From Mycoplasmopsis lipofaciens ATCC 35015 (lineage in GTDB: Bacteria; Bacillota_I; Bacilli_A; Mycoplasmatales; Metamycoplasmataceae), in NCBI RefSeq assembly GCF_000686585.1, contig NZ_JMKY01000001.1:62001-126000 (forward strand): 64,000 nt of DNA, read 5' to 3'. Each line of letters opens with the position of its first letter. Position 1 is the stretch's first letter. The translations under genes were made by a program, and so were the position numbers. Of the stretch, positions 59,850 to 64,000 are shown piece after piece. Under the pieces are notes generated by a model. That model made no database searches. It was not told the origin of the DNA and worked only from the letters and a program-made list of their open reading frames with translations.

Positions 59850-61317
59850 ATTTTTTTTGAAAACCTTTTAATGTATATGTACCAATGTATTTACTTGAAG
59901 GATTGTTTTTATTATAAATTATGTATGTAAAGGTTGCTTCTCCAGTTGTTTTTTCATATTTAATAAGCGGAGTATCTTTATAATTGTTTTCATCTTTCGA
60001 ATTATATATATCGTCTATTTTTTTATCAAAGAATTTTAGAATATATTTACTACCATTTTCAATTTCAAAATCATCTTTAAAGACTAAATCAATATCTTTA
60101 TATCAACCGCCTAAAGTATTTTTATGATTGGTAGAAGCAGAACTAACATTTTTGTAAAATACCATTTCCGAAGGATCAATTTGACTTAAATTTTGATTTT
60201 GAAAAGGAATGATTTTGACATTTTCTTTAGCAATCTTTTCTAATTCAAAGTAATCAATTTTAATTGTTGTAGAAAATTGAATTGGCTGATTGTTTTCATC
60301 TGTTATTTCCACTAATTTTGTTTTTGATAAATCATCCTCACTCGCTGCATCTATATACTTATTTAAAAAGTAATTAATTTGCAATTCATCTGGTTTATTT
60401 GTATCATAATTAAATCAAATAGATCTATTTTTGTTTATTTTATATACAGGTTTTAAAATATTATCATCTAGCCCAAACGAAAAGTATTTTGTAATTGTTT
60501 CATAGTTATTTTGAATTGTTTTTTTATTATCTTCATCATTGATATTTTCAATATTTTTATGTGGCAAAATTTCGAATAAATCTTCCACAGAATTTAAAGT
60601 TTTTTGATAAAAACTAAGTCTCATTTTTTCATTTGTTGAAAAATTTCATACCTTTGAAGTATTATTTTTTATGTAATCATTTTTATTGATTTTTCGAAAA
60701 CCATTTATTTCATAAGTATAGCCAATTCATTCATTTTTTCTTTCGCTTATCTTTTTATTTTTATCAACGTTTTTATTCTCTAAGTTTATTTTAAGATATA
60801 ACTTACCTTCAAAATCATTAGCATAAGCTCTATAGTAAATGTTGAAATCTTTTTCAAGTAAATCAATAGGTTTCCCATTTTTTGTTTTTAAACTAAATAG
60901 AGGATAAAAATTTTTGTTTTTATAACTAGTTTCCTTAAAATTTTCTTTGTTATATTTTCAATCAAATTGATATTTTCAAAATTCTTTTTGTAAATAATTT
61001 GAATTTTTTAATCCCGGATAATTGTCAGCATTAGACGAATTATCTTGGTAAGAGGAAAAAGCAAATTCACTTGCAAGTAAATCATTTTTGTTTATTTCAT
61101 ACAATTTTTTAGGGTTTGTAGAATTATTAAAGTTATAAATGAAATCGCCTTCATCTTTTGTATATTTATTCATTTTGAATGAATATGTTTTTAATAAGTC
61201 AATAGGATTTTTGTTTTTTTTGTTTTGAGAAATAATAACCGACAGTGCAACAACACTTCCTAAACTAGTTAAAGCTATTCCACCAAGTAACAAATTTTTA
61301 ATTGTGTTTTTTTTCAT
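59848..61317 (-). CDS. Membrane-anchored protein of unknown function
   Basis: Not recognised. 489 residues with an N-terminal membrane segment (I-K-N-L-L-L-G-G-I-A-L-T, then V-V-A-L-S-V-I-I-S) and no lipobox Cys, so probably a signal anchor. The rest is extracellular, hydrophilic and rich in Asn, Lys and aromatic residues, with repeated short F-K or Y-K strands suggesting a beta fold. I start at the third Met because AGAGG is well placed there. It follows engB by 16 bases, and its RBS region lies in the engB end. Confidence 0.7.
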
Positions 61318-61333
61318 TTTTTTCCTCTTCATA

Positions 61334-61924
61334 TTAATGTTCATTGTAAAGAATCTTGTCTATATGTTTAACTAATTCATTTAGATTTATATTTTTTTGA
61401 CTAGATACAAAAAAGAAATTAGTTATATTACTTATTAAATTTTTACTAAACAATTCATTATGTTTCTTTATTAATTGTGATTTTTCTTTTTGATTTAATT
61501 TATCTATCTTAGTATAAATTATGTCAACTGGTCAATTTATTTTTTCTAAATAATTTATTTTTTCTAAATCTATTTTTGTAATTCCTGTTCTTGAATCTAT
61601 TAATAAAAAAATGTATTTATTATCATTATTTTCTAAAAATTTATCAATATATTTATTCATTTTTATTTGCTTTTCTTTAGACATTTTAGCAAAACCATAT
61701 CCTGGTAAGTCAACAATTAATTTATCGTTTATATCTCCAAAATAATTTATTAATTGTGTTCTACCTGGATGTTTAGAAACATATGAAATGTTTTGATTAG
61801 TTATTGAATTTAATAGTGAAGATTTTCCTACATTTGATCTACCTCAAAAACAAACTAATGTTTGAACAGGATCAATTTTAAGTCAACTATCTGGCTCTAA
61901 AGCTGATGTTATAAATTTTCACAT
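61334..61924 (-). CDS. engB: Ribosome-biogenesis GTPase EngB (YsxC/YihA)
   Basis: Essential small GTPase assisting large-subunit assembly. 196 residues with G1 G-R-S-N-V-G-K-S-S, G2 G-R-T-Q-L-I-N, G3 D-L-P-G-Y-G-F-A and G4 T-K-I-D-K. The G5-like S-S is in F-F-V-S-S-Q-K. Starts three bases after coaD; part of the pta-ackA-coaD-engB run. Confidence 0.93.
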
Positions 61925-61927
61925 ATT

Positions 61928-62350
61928 TTATCTTCCTAACTTATTTTTATGTCTAATTAATGTTGATGAATAGTTAATCATTTCATAATCAGGAATTATT
62001 AAAATTGTTTCAATTTTATTGTTAATACTATGGCTACCTGCTGCTAATACTAATTCATCTTCATAATCTATTTGATTTCTAGCTGATCTAATTAAAAAAT
62101 TAATATCTAATTCGCTAGCAATATTTGCAATTAAATTATTTTTATTCAAAATTACATCAACGTTATCGAAATTTTTTAATTTTTCTTTAACATTTTTAAA
62201 TCTTTGTTCAATATTTTCTAAATTATTTTTATCTGGATTAATAGAAACTATAACTACTAATTTATCGAAAATTTTTAATGATTTTTTAATAACTGAAATG
62301 TGTCCATCATGTAATGGATCAAAAGAACCTGCATAAATTGCTTTTTTCAT
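61928..62350 (-). CDS. coaD: Phosphopantetheine adenylyltransferase
   Basis: Makes dephospho-CoA from 4'-phosphopantetheine and ATP, supplying CoA to PDH, Pta and AckA. 140 residues. Nucleotidyltransferase motif G-S-F-D-P-L-H-D-G-H (about 8-17), I-R-S-A-R-N later and a C-terminal Y-S-S-T-L-I-R, which stands for the family S-S-T/S-x-V/I-R segment. One base after the ackA stop. Confidence 0.9.
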   Translation of the reverse strand: MKKAIYAGSFDPLHDGHISVIKKSLKIFDKLVVIVSINPDKNNLENIEQRFKNVKEKLKNFDNVDVILNKNNLIANIASELDINFLIRSARNQIDYEDELVLAAGSHSINNKIETILIIPDYEMINYSSTLIRHKNKLGR

Positions 62351-62351
62351 T

Positions 62352-63539
62352 TTATTTAAATAATTCTAACGCATGTTTAGCAATTAATAATTCTTCATTT
62401 GTTCTTAAAACAAATACTTTTACTTCACTATTAGGTGTTGAAATTAATTCATATTCCCCTATTTTTCCATAGTTTTTTGTATCATCTATTTCAATTTTGG
62501 CAAAATTTATCTTTTTAGCTATGTTTTCACGTAAGTTAGGTGTATTTTCTCCAACTCCTGCAGTAAATACTAATGCATCTAATTTTCCAATTTTGTTTGC
62601 ATACATTGCACAGTAATCAATTATTTTTTGTGTATATAAATCAAAAGCAAATTTAGCTCTTTCATTATTATCATCAATAGCTTTTAATAAATCACGCATA
62701 TCGCTAGAAACACCTGATACACCTAAAAGGCCTGATTTATTGTTCAAATCATCTGTAATTGTTTTAATATCTAAATTTAAATTTTCCGCAACAAAGTTAG
62801 GTATTGAAGGATCAATATCTCCAGAACGTGTTCCCATCATTATTCCTGCTAAAGGTGTTAATCCCATTGATGTATCAATTGATTTTGAATTTTTAACGGC
62901 ACATAAACTAGCGCCATTACCAATATGAAGATTGATAAAATTTACATTTTTTTTGTTTAAAATATTTTCTAATTTTAATGTACAAAATTCATGACTAATT
63001 CCATGCGCTCCGTATTTTTTTATATTAAATTTTTCTGTTCACTCAAAAGGAATTGGATATATTGAATTAATGTCTTCAATTGTTGTGTGAAATGATGTAT
63101 CAAATTCAGCACACATTTTTGCATGTGGCATAACTTTTTTAAATCCCAACATTGCTTGAACAGCACCAGGATTATGTAATGGCGCATAAATACTTGCTTT
63201 ATTAATTAATTCGATATTTTCATCGTCTAATTTAGTTGTTGAGTTAAAGTATGGGCCTCCATGAACAACTCTAAATCCTATTATTTCGATTTCTTTTGGA
63301 TTTTCAATTAATTTCATTTTTTTCATTAAGTTAATAATGTTTTCAACAGCAACGGTGTGATCTTTCATTTCTAATGAAATTTCATTAACTTTATCGTCGT
63401 GTTTAATTTTTATATTTCCTAGTGGAAGTTTAATTTTTTCTGCTAAACCATTTGCTATAACTTTTAAAGTTTCTTTGTCGAATAATGAAAGTTTGATTGA
63501 ACTACTTCCAGAATTTATAACTAAAATTTTTGATTTCAT
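62352..63539 (-). CDS. ackA: Acetate kinase
   Basis: Acetyl phosphate plus ADP to acetate plus ATP, the substrate-level ATP step. 395 residues. N-S-G-S-S-S-I-K near the start, F-R-V-V-H-G-G, F-D-T-S-F-H, Y-G-A-H-G-I-S-H and T-S-M-G-L-T-P-L-A-G-I-M-M-G-T-R-S-G-D are the family motifs. RBS AAGGAGAAA. 17 bases behind pta. Confidence 0.95.
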
Positions 63540-63556
63540 TTTTTCTCCTTAATATT

Positions 63557-64000
63557 TTACTTTGCTTGTAGTGCTGTAATTAGTACAGTATTGACTACGT
63601 CTTCAACTTTTGAACCTCTTGATAAATCATTAACAGGTTTATTTGTTCCAACAATAATTGGGCCAATTGCTCCATAATTTGCTAGTCTTTGAACTAATTT
63701 ATAACCTATATTTCCAGCATTAAGTTCTGGAAAAATTAATGTATTTGAGATTTCATCATATTTTTCTAAACTATATTTTTTATTTCTAACATCTAAATCT
63801 AATGCAGCATCTAATTGAACTTCGCCGATTGATTTATATTGTGAGTGTAATTCTCTAAATTTGCTTGCAGCATTATGTACTAATTCACTTTCAGGGCTCT
63901 TTGCTGAAAAATTTGTTGAAAAACTTAAAAAGGCGATTCTTGGTTCGATGCCAAATTGTTCAACAAATTCACCCGCGTTTTTTGCAATATCAACTAATGA
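63557..64000 (-). CDS. pta: Phosphate acetyltransferase (3' part, cut by window end)
   Basis: Acetyl-CoA plus phosphate to acetyl phosphate and CoA. Only the C-terminal 147 residues are in the window; the start lies beyond 64000. Seen: A-F-L-S-F-S-T-N, Q-L-D-A-A-L-D, F-P-E-L-N-A-G-N-I-G-Y-K and I-G-P-I-I-V-G, all PTA C-domain motifs. Genes pta and ackA are in the usual order. Confidence 0.93.
   Translation of the reverse strand, partial: SLVDIAKNAGEFVEQFGIEPRIAFLSFSTNFSAKSPESELVHNAASKFRELHSQYKSIGEVQLDAALDLDVRNKKYSLEKYDEISNTLIFPELNAGNIGYKLVQRLANYGAIGPIIVGTNKPVNDLSRGSKVEDVVNTVLITALQAK

Overview
The window is a chromosomal piece of a low-GC Mollicute. UGA must be read as Trp to keep nearly every gene open: gyrB, parC, pdhABCD, pyk, the hyaluronidase and others all carry in-frame UGA at conserved Trp positions. 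Gene content (GH84 hyaluronidase, mannose/hexose genes, full PDH complex, Pta-AckA, lipoproteins, no cell-wall genes) fits a sugar-fermenting, host-associated Mycoplasmopsis-type mycoplasma. The species cannot be fixed from the sequence alone.

Layout. 1-1.9 kb: a decayed IS with an rve-like DDE transposase. 2-6.3 kb (minus): manA with a ROK hexose kinase, then nadE-yebC-ZIP transporter. 6.4-9.1 kb (plus): an ABC exporter-like pair. 9.1-12.4 kb (minus): a possibly inactivated restriction-nuclease relative, an alpha/beta hydrolase and a YitT-type membrane protein. 12.7-15.5 kb (plus): gyrB, trxA, smpB. 15.5-22.6 kb: a LacI-type repressor divergent from a 1960-residue cell-anchored GH84 hyaluronidase. 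22.65 kb: the SRP 4.5S RNA gene. 22.76-31.29 kb: an IS-bounded island. 31.4-39.3 kb: paired membrane proteins, rsmD, def, a CvpA-like protein and an 1100-residue coiled-coil lipoprotein. 39.6-46.4 kb: parE-parC, a phosphodiesterase, a Cof-type HAD phosphatase and RNase HIII. 46.6-53.2 kb: NADP-type alcohol dehydrogenase and pdhA-B-C-D. 53.2-58.1 kb: a cysteine-peptidase locus, a duplicated pair of small membrane proteins and an APC permease. 58.2-64 kb (minus): pyk, a membrane-anchored surface protein, engB, coaD, ackA, pta (cut by the window end).

The most interesting part is the island at 22758-31288. It has IS-type terminal repeats at its two ends and is flanked by 33-base direct repeats that agree at 30 positions, so it looks like one transposition unit inserted just behind the SRP RNA gene. 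It carries two paralogous giant DUF262/DUF1524 (GmrSD/SspE-like) proteins and a C5-cytosine methyltransferase resembling M.SssI. Each half is preceded by a copy of the same leader: promoter, a short ORF starting M-x-x-T-T-Y-N-R, a pure TA microsatellite inside that ORF, then an intrinsic terminator. In the methyltransferase leader, one alternative frame after the TA tract is open straight through the terminator and ends in TAG abutting the methyltransferase ATG. A change of +1 or -2 TA units would therefore let ribosomes run through the terminator and couple to the methyltransferase. I infer a phase-variable, attenuation-controlled defence cassette.

Metabolically, PDH, Pta, AckA and Pyk form the fermentation route from pyruvate to acetate and ATP, with adh as a redox outlet. 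The lipoyl swinging arm has moved from E2 to E3, where it exists as two almost identical tandem domains.
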